A model generated the notes under the pieces. That model worked only from the letters and a program-made list of their open reading frames with translations. It searched no databases and was not told the DNA's origin. From positions 1 to 21,777 of the IMG/VR virus record IMGVR_UViG_3300030451_003695: 21,777 nt of DNA; one strand, 5' to 3'. The translations under genes and the position numbers were made by a program. Position 1 is the first letter of the stretch; the number at the start of each line of letters is the position of its first letter. This DNA comes from a virus. This document shows, piece by piece, positions 6,840-14,082 of this stretch.

Positions 6840-8801
6840 TTATACTTGACCAACTATTTCACTAAACTCTACTCCAGATCTTACTGCAACAAAATTAAGT
6901 TGAATAAAATTAATTGCTCTACTTGGTTTGATGAAAATATCTCCTACAAACTCATTTCGATCAATTATTTCTGGTGTATTGTTTGTTTCATCACAGACTA
7001 CTCTAAAGTCTTGGACACCTCTTCTTGCTTGTACATCTCTCAAGAAAGGATCTACCAAATTAACAAACTGTGATCTTGTGAAAGCATCATTGAACTCAAA
7101 TAGAGTAAATTTAGCAGCAGTAGATATTGCTTTTTCTAAAACAATAAACAATCTTCTGACATTTATTCTATCAAATGCACTTGGTTTAGCTAATAATGTT
7201 TTATCACCAAATAAAACTGTTCCTTGACCTGGGAATGTAACAACTGGGTTGATACCATTCTTATAAAGTAGATCTCTTTCAGCTTTATTAGGATTAAATG
7301 CTAATCTAGTAACATTCTTCATGACACCTCTGTTAAATCCAGCTGGTGAATACCAAGGATCTCTTGTAAGATCTGATCTTACCATTATCCCTGCTGTATC
7401 TCCATTTGCTGGAACATATCTTTGGATATCGTTAAACTTATCATACTGATACTTCCATCCACTATCCATTACTACATAACTTGAAGATGTTAAAGTATCT
7501 CTAAATGATATTATATCTTCAGCTTGTTTTCCTGAAAAACTATCATTTCCTACTACATCACCTCTTTCAGGTGACATAACTGCTATACAATCTTTTCTAG
7601 ATTCAACAATGTTACCAATAATATGTTCTAGTACAGTTCCGTTATTATCACCACCTAAAACAATAGAAATATCAACGTCTTCTGCACTTTTAAATTTATT
7701 GTATCCATTAATGTGATCTGTATTTCTAGGTGCAGCACCATCTCTACCATAAATTAAACTATCTGTAGCTGGAAGCGGTGCACCACTAAATGATGATCCT
7801 TTTTTAGAACCTGAATTAGTATGAGCAGAGTTATGAGCAGCCCACCAAACATACTTAGAGTTGTTGTTAATTACATCTACATAGTAATTGGTTGAACCGT
7901 CTTCGTTTTTAGCATCAGATGCTAAACTTACTCTTTCATATTTTTCTAATACAGTATTAAGTGTACCAGTCCATTCTCCGTCTTCATCAGCAACAACAAT
8001 GTGTGCTTCATCACCATTTCCTCCAGCTGTGTTAGCTGAATCAGATGTTCCTGGTGCTTTATCAAAGAAACCATGATATTCCCATCTTCTTTCTGGTGTA
8101 ACAACAGAAGCATTATGTGAACTGTTTGAAGAAGCAGCACCAACTGAATTACCTGTATATTTTTCAGTTAGTGTTAGTGAAGTATTACTTGCAATTGAAG
8201 CAACTTTTCTAAGTTCTTTATCAGGACCTAGAACTAAGATATCACCAACAGCTACTTGTGTTTGGAATAATGTTCCTAAACCAGCTAGTGTTTTAGAACC
8301 ATTTACTGGTTGTACGTTACCAGTTAATGTTGAACTAAATGCATTTGAACTTGCACATACACTTACCTTTAAACTGTTTCCTAACTCTCCTGGAAATCTT
8401 CCAATCCAATTACCAACACCACTTATTCCTGATGAATAGTTATCATCATAATCTTGATCATTTTTAATCAAAGTATTTTTAGTGTTAGCAGCATTACTTA
8501 TTGAATTTCTTGCAGCATCTGCACTATTAGATCCTGTCTCGTTAATAACCCTTACAGTAAATAAAGCATTACCATAAGCTAAAAAATTTGATGCAACAAA
8601 GAAATCTGTTGCTGTGTTACTTGTTAATGGTTTTTGAAAATTACTTATTAAATCGTCTTCTGATGTAATTAATACTCTTTCTCCTACTGGTCCCCATCTA
8701 AAATGGCCTGCGTAACCAGCCTCTGTAGTAGAGACAGCAGGGATTACAGTAGTAAGATCAACTTCTGATACATTAACACCTGGTGAAACTTGAAACGCCA
8801 T
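6840..8801 (-). CDS. 18: Contractile tail sheath protein, T4 gp18 family (653 aa)
   Basis: Polymerises around the tail tube and contracts to drive it through the host envelope. The N-terminus (FQVSPGVNVSEVDLTTVIP, then AGHFRWGPVGERVLI) is the standard sheath start. The conserved C-terminal domain is clear from ~460 on: VMDSGWKYQYDKFND, VRSDLTRDPWYSPAGFNRG, NPVVTFPGQGTVLFGDKTL, VRRLFIVLEKAI, FVNLVDPFLRDVQARRG and a final HxxxR-less FIQLNFVAVRSGVEFSE strand. The middle (~130-380) is the variable, surface-exposed part (Ser/Asn-rich), as expected for this family. Length matches T4 gp18 (659). It has a Shine-Dalgarno AGGAG at 8811-8815 and its own late promoter behind a relatively long leader. gp17 lies upstream and gp19 downstream, as in T4. 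Confidence 0.96.
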   Translation of the reverse strand: MAFQVSPGVNVSEVDLTTVIPAVSTTEAGYAGHFRWGPVGERVLITSEDDLISNFQKPLTSNTATDFFVASNFLAYGNALFTVRVINETGSNSADAARNSISNAANTKNTLIKNDQDYDDNYSSGISGVGNWIGRFPGELGNSLKVSVCASSNAFSSTLTGNVQPVNGSKTLAGLGTLFQTQVAVGDILVLGPDKELRKVASIASNTSLTLTEKYTGNSVGAASSNSSHNASVVTPERRWEYHGFFDKAPGTSDSANTAGGNGDEAHIVVADEDGEWTGTLNTVLEKYERVSLASDAKNEDGSTNYYVDVINNNSKYVWWAAHNSAHTNSGSKKGSSFSGAPLPATDSLIYGRDGAAPRNTDHINGYNKFKSAEDVDISIVLGGDNNGTVLEHIIGNIVESRKDCIAVMSPERGDVVGNDSFSGKQAEDIISFRDTLTSSSYVVMDSGWKYQYDKFNDIQRYVPANGDTAGIMVRSDLTRDPWYSPAGFNRGVMKNVTRLAFNPNKAERDLLYKNGINPVVTFPGQGTVLFGDKTLLAKPSAFDRINVRRLFIVLEKAISTAAKFTLFEFNDAFTRSQFVNLVDPFLRDVQARRGVQDFRVVCDETNNTPEIIDRNEFVGDIFIKPSRAINFIQLNFVAVRSGVEFSEIVGQV

Positions 8802-8852
8802 TTTTTAATTCTCCTACTAAATTTTAGTTTTATAATGAACTCTTTTATGAAT

Positions 8853-8860
8853 TATTTATA
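8853..8860 (-). promoter_or_regulatory. T4-type late promoter upstream of gp18
   Basis: Exact TATAAATA on the minus strand in the 70-base gap between gp17 and gp18. It lies about 50 bases upstream of the ATG, the longest leader among the late promoters here. No strong hairpin was seen in that leader. Confidence 0.78.
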
Positions 8861-8871
8861 ATTTTTTAGAT

Positions 8872-10515
8872 TTAACTAAAATTGTCTATTTTTACACTAA
8901 CCCAACGATCATGTGGATTTTGTAATGAATCATCCTTATCTAAAACTTCACTTTCACCATCTTCTCTAAAACCAAATGGTAACATTTGATCTTCGATCAT
9001 TTTCATCTTTTCCTTATATAGTTTTTCTCTAATATCAGTATCTGTAATTTCTTTGAAATATTCTTGTCTTGCTATCCAACTGAACAATACTGTACACATA
9101 ACTAAGTCATCATGTTGTCCATCTTCAGCTTCAAAACTAGCTCCTTTACCAACAAAACTACTTAATTCACTAATAAGATCAAAGTCTGGTATAATTAACT
9201 GATCATTTTCTATAAGATCTTTTAAGTTACTACATCCTATCCTTTTTACTTGTTTTGTTGTTTTAACTCCTAATGTTCTACCACTATGACTACCAAATCC
9301 ACTTGATACTTGTTGTCCAGCTCTACCCATATGAACAGTAGACATTAAATTTTCATATAACAAATCATTATGTAATATATCCACTACTTGTTGACCTATA
9401 TCGTTTGTTTCAACTAATATGAATGCATTATTGTAATGTTTACCAGTATTCTCAATAGTATTTGGATATAATAATGGACTTACAGTCTTATCCCTAAACT
9501 TAGCAACTACCTTAAATGGTTGTTTAGTTACATCAAATACTACAAATGCACTGTAATCTAATCCAACACCTCTTGCAACATCAACTGTAATAACATATGT
9601 ATGTCCAGGTTTAGATTCTTCATATATACTCATAGTTTCTGTTGTTTTGATAGGATAGTCAAACCTCATTGCTCTTAGTTTGGTTGAACTAATAAGAGTA
9701 TTCATAGATCCTATAAATTCACATTCAAACTCTTGCCTAAATTGTTCTTCACTTGTATTGCTTATAGTTTGTTGTTTCCATTTTTCATCTCTACCTGGTA
9801 TTTCATTCCATCCAACTTCTATAGGAGTATAACCATTTTTTTTATCTATAGCATCAGACCATAATTTGTAAAAGTGGTTTAATCCATTAGGTGTACTAAC
9901 TATGAATACTTTGGTTGTTTTACCAGATGATATTGTAGGATAAACTGATGCAAAGAAGTTTGTTGCTATATTGTTACTAACAAATGCAAACTCATCTAAG
10001 AAAATTAAGTTGTATGATCCACCTCTTATTGCACTACTACTCGTTGCACTAGCTACTATTTTGGATCCATTCTCTAATTCAATATTACCTTTATTCCAAA
10101 CTATAATTCCTTGTTGTAACCATTTTGGTAAATGCTCATATGCTAGTTGAATCTTTCCTAATAAATCTCTGGCTAATGAACCTTTGTTTGCTAATATAGC
10201 TATACTTTGATTATCTGTAAATAAAACTAACCATAACATATAAGCTGTTACAGTAGTTGATTTACCAGACTGTCTTGGAAGTTTATTTACAACAAATCTA
10301 TCTTTGTTGAATGTATTGACCATTTTAGTTTGAAAGTCATACATTTTAAAAGGTACTAGACCTTTATCAACATTTACTATTTTTATATATTTTTCAATGA
10401 AATATACAGAATCTTTTGCACATTTGATATATTCTTCTATCTGATCAGGAGAATATTCAATGTTAACATTGCCTCTCTTTAGATTAGGATTACCTAAGTA
10501 ATTTTCACTATTCAC
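8872..10515 (-). CDS. 17: Terminase large subunit, T4 gp17 family (547 aa)
   Basis: ATP-driven packaging motor and headful nuclease that docks on the portal. The ATPase half has a Walker A-type loop (LPRQSGKST, residues 79-87), Walker B with catalytic Glu (LIFLDEFAF, 170-178) and the coupling motif STPNG (207-211). The RNase H-like nuclease half has acidic residues at D311 (VDVARG), E369 (LVETND) and D469-D470 (QHDDLVM). It is shorter than T4 gp17 (610) but near the cyanophage size. The start is GTG at 10515-10513, overlapping the gp16 stop region by 8 bases. The next in-frame Met (58) would remove the family N-terminal segment just before Walker A. No good Shine-Dalgarno precedes the GTG, only an A-rich stretch, so expression may depend on coupling to gp16. 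Confidence 0.96.
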   Translation of the reverse strand: MNSENYLGNPNLKRGNVNIEYSPDQIEEYIKCAKDSVYFIEKYIKIVNVDKGLVPFKMYDFQTKMVNTFNKDRFVVNKLPRQSGKSTTVTAYMLWLVLFTDNQSIAILANKGSLARDLLGKIQLAYEHLPKWLQQGIIVWNKGNIELENGSKIVASATSSSAIRGGSYNLIFLDEFAFVSNNIATNFFASVYPTISSGKTTKVFIVSTPNGLNHFYKLWSDAIDKKNGYTPIEVGWNEIPGRDEKWKQQTISNTSEEQFRQEFECEFIGSMNTLISSTKLRAMRFDYPIKTTETMSIYEESKPGHTYVITVDVARGVGLDYSAFVVFDVTKQPFKVVAKFRDKTVSPLLYPNTIENTGKHYNNAFILVETNDIGQQVVDILHNDLLYENLMSTVHMGRAGQQVSSGFGSHSGRTLGVKTTKQVKRIGCSNLKDLIENDQLIIPDFDLISELSSFVGKGASFEAEDGQHDDLVMCTVLFSWIARQEYFKEITDTDIREKLYKEKMKMIEDQMLPFGFREDGESEVLDKDDSLQNPHDRWVSVKIDNFS

Positions 10516-10921
10516 TGTTTTTTCTTTTGTTTATAAATTTTTGTAAATCAGCTGTATTTCCTACATACAGTGAGTTGTTAACAGTTTTAGGTCCTTCTTG
10601 TATATCTTTATTAATAACTTTTATTTTTTTTTGTAACTCTAATAAATCTTTATTTGTATCACTTAATGTTTTTACTAGTTGACTTACCACTTCAAATGCT
10701 CTAGGATGTTGTGATTGCTGAGCAACATCTACTAATGTATTCAATGATTCTTGTCCTTTTTCAATTATAGTATATAAATTTTCTCTTGCATATTTGTAAT
10801 CAATATCTGCTTCACTTTCTTCTTTATTTGTGTCAACTTTTTTTGGTATTGTTACTTCAGTTTCTTTTTTTGTTTCTGGTAAGTTAAAAATACCTTCCAT
10901 ATTTTTTTCAAATTGAGTCAT
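10508..10921 (-). CDS. 16: Terminase small subunit, T4 gp16 family (137 aa)
   Basis: Regulatory, DNA-recognising partner of gp17 in packaging, forming ring oligomers in T4. The N-terminal ~50 residues are charged and low in complexity (KKETEVTIPKK, TNKEESEAD). The centre, ~50-115, is helical and coiled-coil-like, with the family motif SQHPRAFEVVSQLVKTLSD (~77-95) followed by NKDLLELQKKI. The position directly before gp17 and the size (T4 gp16 is 164 residues) support the call. The ATG overlaps the gp15 stop (TAATG). The Shine-Dalgarno GGAG is formed by the final Asp-Gly-Glu-Glu codons of gp15, so the two are translationally coupled. Confidence 0.9.
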   Translation of the reverse strand: MTQFEKNMEGIFNLPETKKETEVTIPKKVDTNKEESEADIDYKYARENLYTIIEKGQESLNTLVDVAQQSQHPRAFEVVSQLVKTLSDTNKDLLELQKKIKVINKDIQEGPKTVNNSLYVGNTADLQKFINKRKNSE

Positions 10922-11754
10922 TATTCTTCTCCATCCAGATCAGTCTCAAAGTCTATTGCAAAACCATAGTTGTCGTTTGCACTTATATTATCTATACTGA
11001 TACTTTGTGAACTATTAGCAGTTGGATTTCCATTAGCATCTAATCCAGGAGTTACAGTAATTTTTTCTATTCTTTTACCTTGCTGTAACTCAGTGTTAGC
11101 TGAATTAATAAAATCAACCATAGTTCTTTTAATAATACCAGATTTCTTAACAGGACCATAGATATATCCTTTAACTAAAAAATCTAAGTTATATATCAAA
11201 CTTCTTCTAGTCTCAAAATCACCTTCATAAGCATCTTCTGTTGTAACACTTTGTAATACAGTAGGTACATCATGTTTAATATTCATCTCTGGAATTATTT
11301 TAAGTGTTGTTGTCCATTCTGGTGTAAAGAACGGAAGTATCTGTTCTAATATTTGTACACCATCATCAGCATTCTTAACAAATACACTAAGACTAAAATT
11401 AAAGTCATAAGGCACAGGAGTGTAAACTGTTTTGATACTATTATTAGAACCAGTAGTACCAATTGTATTTACTCTTCGTTGTGTACTACTTAATTTTCTT
11501 TCTGGCATGTATGACATACCAGTCATTTCAAAACCCATTCTTGGTAAACTAATTTGTGATTGATTTGTAAGTTCTGGATCTTGAGTTATTCTAACTAAGA
11601 ATTTTTCTTTAGGTCCATACGCTATTGGAACTTTAAGAGCTTGTATTCTTTGTCCAGCTTTGTTAAATCTTTGTACAATAATATCGTTAAATAATGTACC
11701 AAACATTACAACATATCTTCTTATTACTTGGTTATAATACTGATGTCCAAACAT
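10921..11754 (-). CDS. 15: Tail sheath stabiliser / tail completion protein, T4 gp15 family (277 aa)
   Basis: Caps the finished tail, binds the last sheath and tube rings and joins the tail to the neck. The start MFGHQYYNQVIRRYVVMFGT and the following FNDIIVQRFN and VPIAYGPKEKFLVRI segments (~24-52) are characteristic of T4-like gp15. Further family-like stretches are LPRMGFEMTGMSY (~70-82), TPVPYDFNFSLSVFVKN (~111-127), ILEQILPFFTPEWTT (~135-149) and the YNLDFLVKGYIYGP segment (~188-201). Length equals the family norm (T4 272). The ATG overlaps the gp14 stop codon by one base, so it belongs to the gp13-gp17 operon with no promoter of its own. The gp14-gp15-gp16 context is the T4 order. Confidence 0.94.
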   Translation of the reverse strand: MFGHQYYNQVIRRYVVMFGTLFNDIIVQRFNKAGQRIQALKVPIAYGPKEKFLVRITQDPELTNQSQISLPRMGFEMTGMSYMPERKLSSTQRRVNTIGTTGSNNSIKTVYTPVPYDFNFSLSVFVKNADDGVQILEQILPFFTPEWTTTLKIIPEMNIKHDVPTVLQSVTTEDAYEGDFETRRSLIYNLDFLVKGYIYGPVKKSGIIKRTMVDFINSANTELQQGKRIEKITVTPGLDANGNPTANSSQSISIDNISANDNYGFAIDFETDLDGEE

Positions 11755-12620
11755 TAATACCTATCTACTTCTGAGAATGGATTACCTTCACTAAAGTCAA
11801 TAATACTATCTCCTTCAAACTGAAAGAATGAGTTATTAGCAGATACATCAGTTGTTTCAACTGTAAACTCTTGTAATAAACTACCACCACCTTCAATTAA
11901 TAACATATTGTCATCTTCAAGTTTAAATTGATAAGCAAGAGTACTAAGACTTTGTTTTGTTTCAATACTATCTATTTCAGTATTACCAGTTCTAATTCTT
12001 TCACTACTATATTTGAATAATTCGCATCTAAGATCATAAGTTTGTAATCTACCAGTTTGATAAAATATTTGCTCATGCTCAACAAACTTAATTTCAAATA
12101 ATTTATTTACTAACGGAAAGAATATAAGATCTCCTTCTTGAGGACGTTCACTTGATATTTGATAATTGTTAACTCCAGTTGTTCCTGTTTCTAATATAAT
12201 AGATTCTGTATTACTTGCTGCTGTGTTAGATAGAAACTGTCTTGATGGAGCATCTGTATTTGCTGATTCTTGTAGATAATTATAACCTACTTCAGTAGTT
12301 AATTTTTCTGTCTTTATTTGATCAAATCTTTTTCTTGCAACTGTAAGTGTAAGTTGATCATTTATTTGCAAACCAAACTTACTCATGAAATCTCCTTCAC
12401 CTTCAAACCCTTCAACATTCTTAACATACATTTCAATATCAGCTGCAGTTTCATATTTAAGTAGTTTATCTTCTCCAAAGAGATGATCTATCTCTTGGAT
12501 ACTCTTTGGCATATACTTTACGTTATGACCATATATTTTAATTGATTCGATTGTAAGATCTTCTACTAGATCTTGTTCTCTTGCGTATGCGAAGTTGTTA
12601 AAATATACATTAGTTGCCAC
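11754..12620 (-). CDS. 14: Neck protein, T4 gp14 family (288 aa)
   Basis: Together with gp13 it forms the neck that seals the filled head and accepts the tail. The cyanophage-type gp14 start is clear (NVYFNNFAYAREQDLVEDL, then IKIYGHNVKYMPK at ~29-41), as are FMSKFGLQINDQLTLTVARKRF (~78-99) and the GDLIFFPLVNKLFEIKFVEH segment (~161-180). It is somewhat longer than T4 gp14 (256). I place the start at GTG 12620-12618, two bases after the gp13 stop TAG. A Shine-Dalgarno GGAGG at 12627-12631 lies inside the last gp13 codons, six bases from the GTG. No ATG fits as well. It is translationally coupled to gp13 and overlaps gp15 by one base. Confidence 0.93.
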   Translation of the reverse strand: MATNVYFNNFAYAREQDLVEDLTIESIKIYGHNVKYMPKSIQEIDHLFGEDKLLKYETAADIEMYVKNVEGFEGEGDFMSKFGLQINDQLTLTVARKRFDQIKTEKLTTEVGYNYLQESANTDAPSRQFLSNTAASNTESIILETGTTGVNNYQISSERPQEGDLIFFPLVNKLFEIKFVEHEQIFYQTGRLQTYDLRCELFKYSSERIRTGNTEIDSIETKQSLSTLAYQFKLEDDNMLLIEGGGSLLQEFTVETTDVSANNSFFQFEGDSIIDFSEGNPFSEVDRY

Positions 12621-12621
12621 A

Positions 12622-13371
12622 CTATCCCTCCATATCCATTACTGGAAGTGAATAGCTTGATATTACTTCTTCTTCTAATTTTCTTTGTTCTTCTGTTGCT
12701 TCTTCCCATATTTTTTGACCATTGAATGTCAAACCACCTGGAAGTTGTATTCCTTCAAACTTTTTTAAGTTTTCACCCCATTGTCTTTTTATTAAACAAG
12801 TTGCATATCTTCTTAACCACCAATCATTCCACATATCAGTATGAACATCTGGGTCTATAACTGCATAAGCATCCATTAATACAAACTCTCCAACAACTAA
12901 ATCTTCTTTAGCTATATCAATGTTTACTTTATTCTTATGTCTGTTAAATCTTATAGGCTGACTACCTACAAATATTTCTTCCAAATTTTCTACGTGTCTC
13001 ATTGCTGTAACATAAGGAAGATATGTAGTTGATGTAAAGTCAAATAAATCGTTTAGATGAATTTGATATCTTATGTTAAATAAATTACTTGACTGTGTAC
13101 TATCTCCAATATCAAATAATCTTGTTACACCAATTATTTCTGGATCTTCATTAGTTAAATCTATTTGTTTATTATCTTTGATTGTTTGAGTTATTTCTAT
13201 TGGTTTAATAACTCTTTCTGTACCATCAAAATGGTAATCTCTATAATATGCTAAAGCATCATCAATTCTATCTTCAACCTGTGTATCATCAATATTAATA
13301 TCAACTACAGGTTTACCTAATGATCTCAGACAATACTCTTTGAATGTGTTTCTAGAATTTGGAACGGCCAT
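12622..13371 (-). CDS. 13: Neck protein, T4 gp13 family (249 aa)
   Basis: Head-completion and neck protein that binds the portal after packaging. The start FKEYCLRSLGKPVVDINIDD with VEDRIDDALAYYRDYHFDG (~31-49) is typical of T4-like gp13. So are the RLFDIGDS and YQIHLNDLFDF stretches (~85-113), the HKNKVNID segment (~144-151) and the WNDWWLRRYATCLIKRQWGENL segment (~181-202). It is shorter than T4 gp13 (309) but close to the cyanophage form. It is the first gene of the gp13-14-15-16-17 cluster, with its own exact late promoter and a Shine-Dalgarno AGGAG at 13377-13381. Both the ribosome-binding site and the start codon are part of a perfect inverted repeat. The last codons (Met-Glu-Gly) supply the gp14 ribosome-binding site. 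Confidence 0.94.
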   Translation of the reverse strand: MAVPNSRNTFKEYCLRSLGKPVVDINIDDTQVEDRIDDALAYYRDYHFDGTERVIKPIEITQTIKDNKQIDLTNEDPEIIGVTRLFDIGDSTQSSNLFNIRYQIHLNDLFDFTSTTYLPYVTAMRHVENLEEIFVGSQPIRFNRHKNKVNIDIAKEDLVVGEFVLMDAYAVIDPDVHTDMWNDWWLRRYATCLIKRQWGENLKKFEGIQLPGGLTFNGQKIWEEATEEQRKLEEEVISSYSLPVMDMEG

Positions 13372-13392
13372 AGTATCTCCTATTGATACTAT
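13370..13392 (-). promoter_or_regulatory. Inverted repeat enclosing the gp13 ribosome-binding site
   Basis: Perfect 8-base arms (ATAGTATC at 13392-13385 and GATACTAT at 13377-13370, minus-strand sense) are separated by 7 bases. The spacer holds AGGA of the Shine-Dalgarno, and the A and T of the start codon lie in the distal arm. The proximal arm overlaps the last bases of the late promoter. RNA started there would lack most of that arm and could not form the hairpin; read-through RNA could. T4 uses this device at genes such as e (lysozyme). Confidence 0.6.
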
Positions 13393-13397
13393 TTATA
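13390..13397 (-). promoter_or_regulatory. T4-type late promoter upstream of gp13
   Basis: Exact TATAAATA on the minus strand in the 31-base gap between the chaperone-like gene and gp13. With T4 spacing, initiation would fall near 13384, a very short leader that starts just before the Shine-Dalgarno. It probably serves the whole gp13-gp17 group. Confidence 0.8.
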
Positions 13398-13402
13398 AAC
13401 AA

Positions 13403-14029
13403 TTAATCGTTTGGATCCGTTGGCCACTTTTGTAGATCAGCCTCATAGTTTATATCACCATTTGCATGATATGTAGAAGTATTTAACGATATCAAAGCAT
13501 CTACATCTGAAGCAGAATTAATTTTGGCTTCCATTATCCCTGAATTTGCTCTTACTGAGTTAATATAAGTATTAACAGTTTTTGGAATAGCGGTTCCAGC
13601 TTGTGCTAACCTCAGAGTATACCAATCATATTTTGATATCAAATTTTGAGCTGTTTCTTTTATTTGATTCTTCCAAAGTGATTTAAGACCTAATGATTTA
13701 ACATCTCCAACATCTTTTCCTTCTGGGATAACTCCATCTGTTTTGTCTTGACTAGTGTATGTTGAATCAGCCAAATCTTTAGCAGTTGATGAATAAGTGC
13801 CTACTACTGTCCCTGCACTATCATTTACTGTATAAGAGATACCACCCATGTTATAATAGAATGTATCTTTTTGACCAGTTTCTGAATATGAATATAGTCC
13901 TATTGCTTTTAGTGCTGCAGGTGTCCAAATTCTAAAAATAGATGCTGGATACTGCGTTCCGTTAATAGTCATAGCCTTTGGACCATTAATGATCTCTATT
14001 ACTTGACTTGCTTTAACTCTTGCCCACAT
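13403..14029 (-). CDS. Probable tail fibre assembly chaperone-like protein (208 aa)
   Basis: The start MWARVKASQVIEIINGPKAM, followed by a short FRIWTPAALKAIGLYSY region, resembles the small chaperone-like proteins encoded beside tail fibre genes, which often begin MWA(R/K)-(I/V)-(E/K). The C-terminal half (~130-170: NLISKYDWYTLRLAQAGTAI, then VNTYINSVRA) is also like the 'DWY-x-(I/V)-R-...-G-x-(A/P)-(I/V)-P' end of fibre assembly proteins. It follows C2 directly and so sits at the end of the A2-B2-C2 set, which suits a helper for folding or attachment of these adhesins. It has its own late promoter and a good Shine-Dalgarno (AGGAG at 14038-14042). No catalytic motif is seen. The assignment rests on N- and C-terminal resemblance and position; a structural accessory role is possible. 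Confidence 0.6.
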   Translation of the reverse strand: MWARVKASQVIEIINGPKAMTINGTQYPASIFRIWTPAALKAIGLYSYSETGQKDTFYYNMGGISYTVNDSAGTVVGTYSSTAKDLADSTYTSQDKTDGVIPEGKDVGDVKSLGLKSLWKNQIKETAQNLISKYDWYTLRLAQAGTAIPKTVNTYINSVRANSGIMEAKINSASDVDALISLNTSTYHANGDINYEADLQKWPTDPND

Positions 14030-14051
14030 GTTTATATCTCCTTATGTTATT

Positions 14052-14059
14052 TATTTATA
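14052..14059 (-). promoter_or_regulatory. T4-type late promoter upstream of the chaperone-like gene
   Basis: Exact TATAAATA on the minus strand in the 53-base gap after the C2 stop codon. AGGAG follows ten bases downstream and the ATG is at 14029-14027. Confidence 0.78.
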
Positions 14060-14082
14060 AAAGTTTTTGTTTAATCCATTAA

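Noticed and set aside
10528-10535. TATAAACA on the minus strand shortly before gp17
   Set aside because: One mismatch to the late consensus, inside gp16 codons (Phe-Ile-Asn-Lys), in very AT-rich sequence. Coupled expression from the gp13 promoter explains gp17 adequately.
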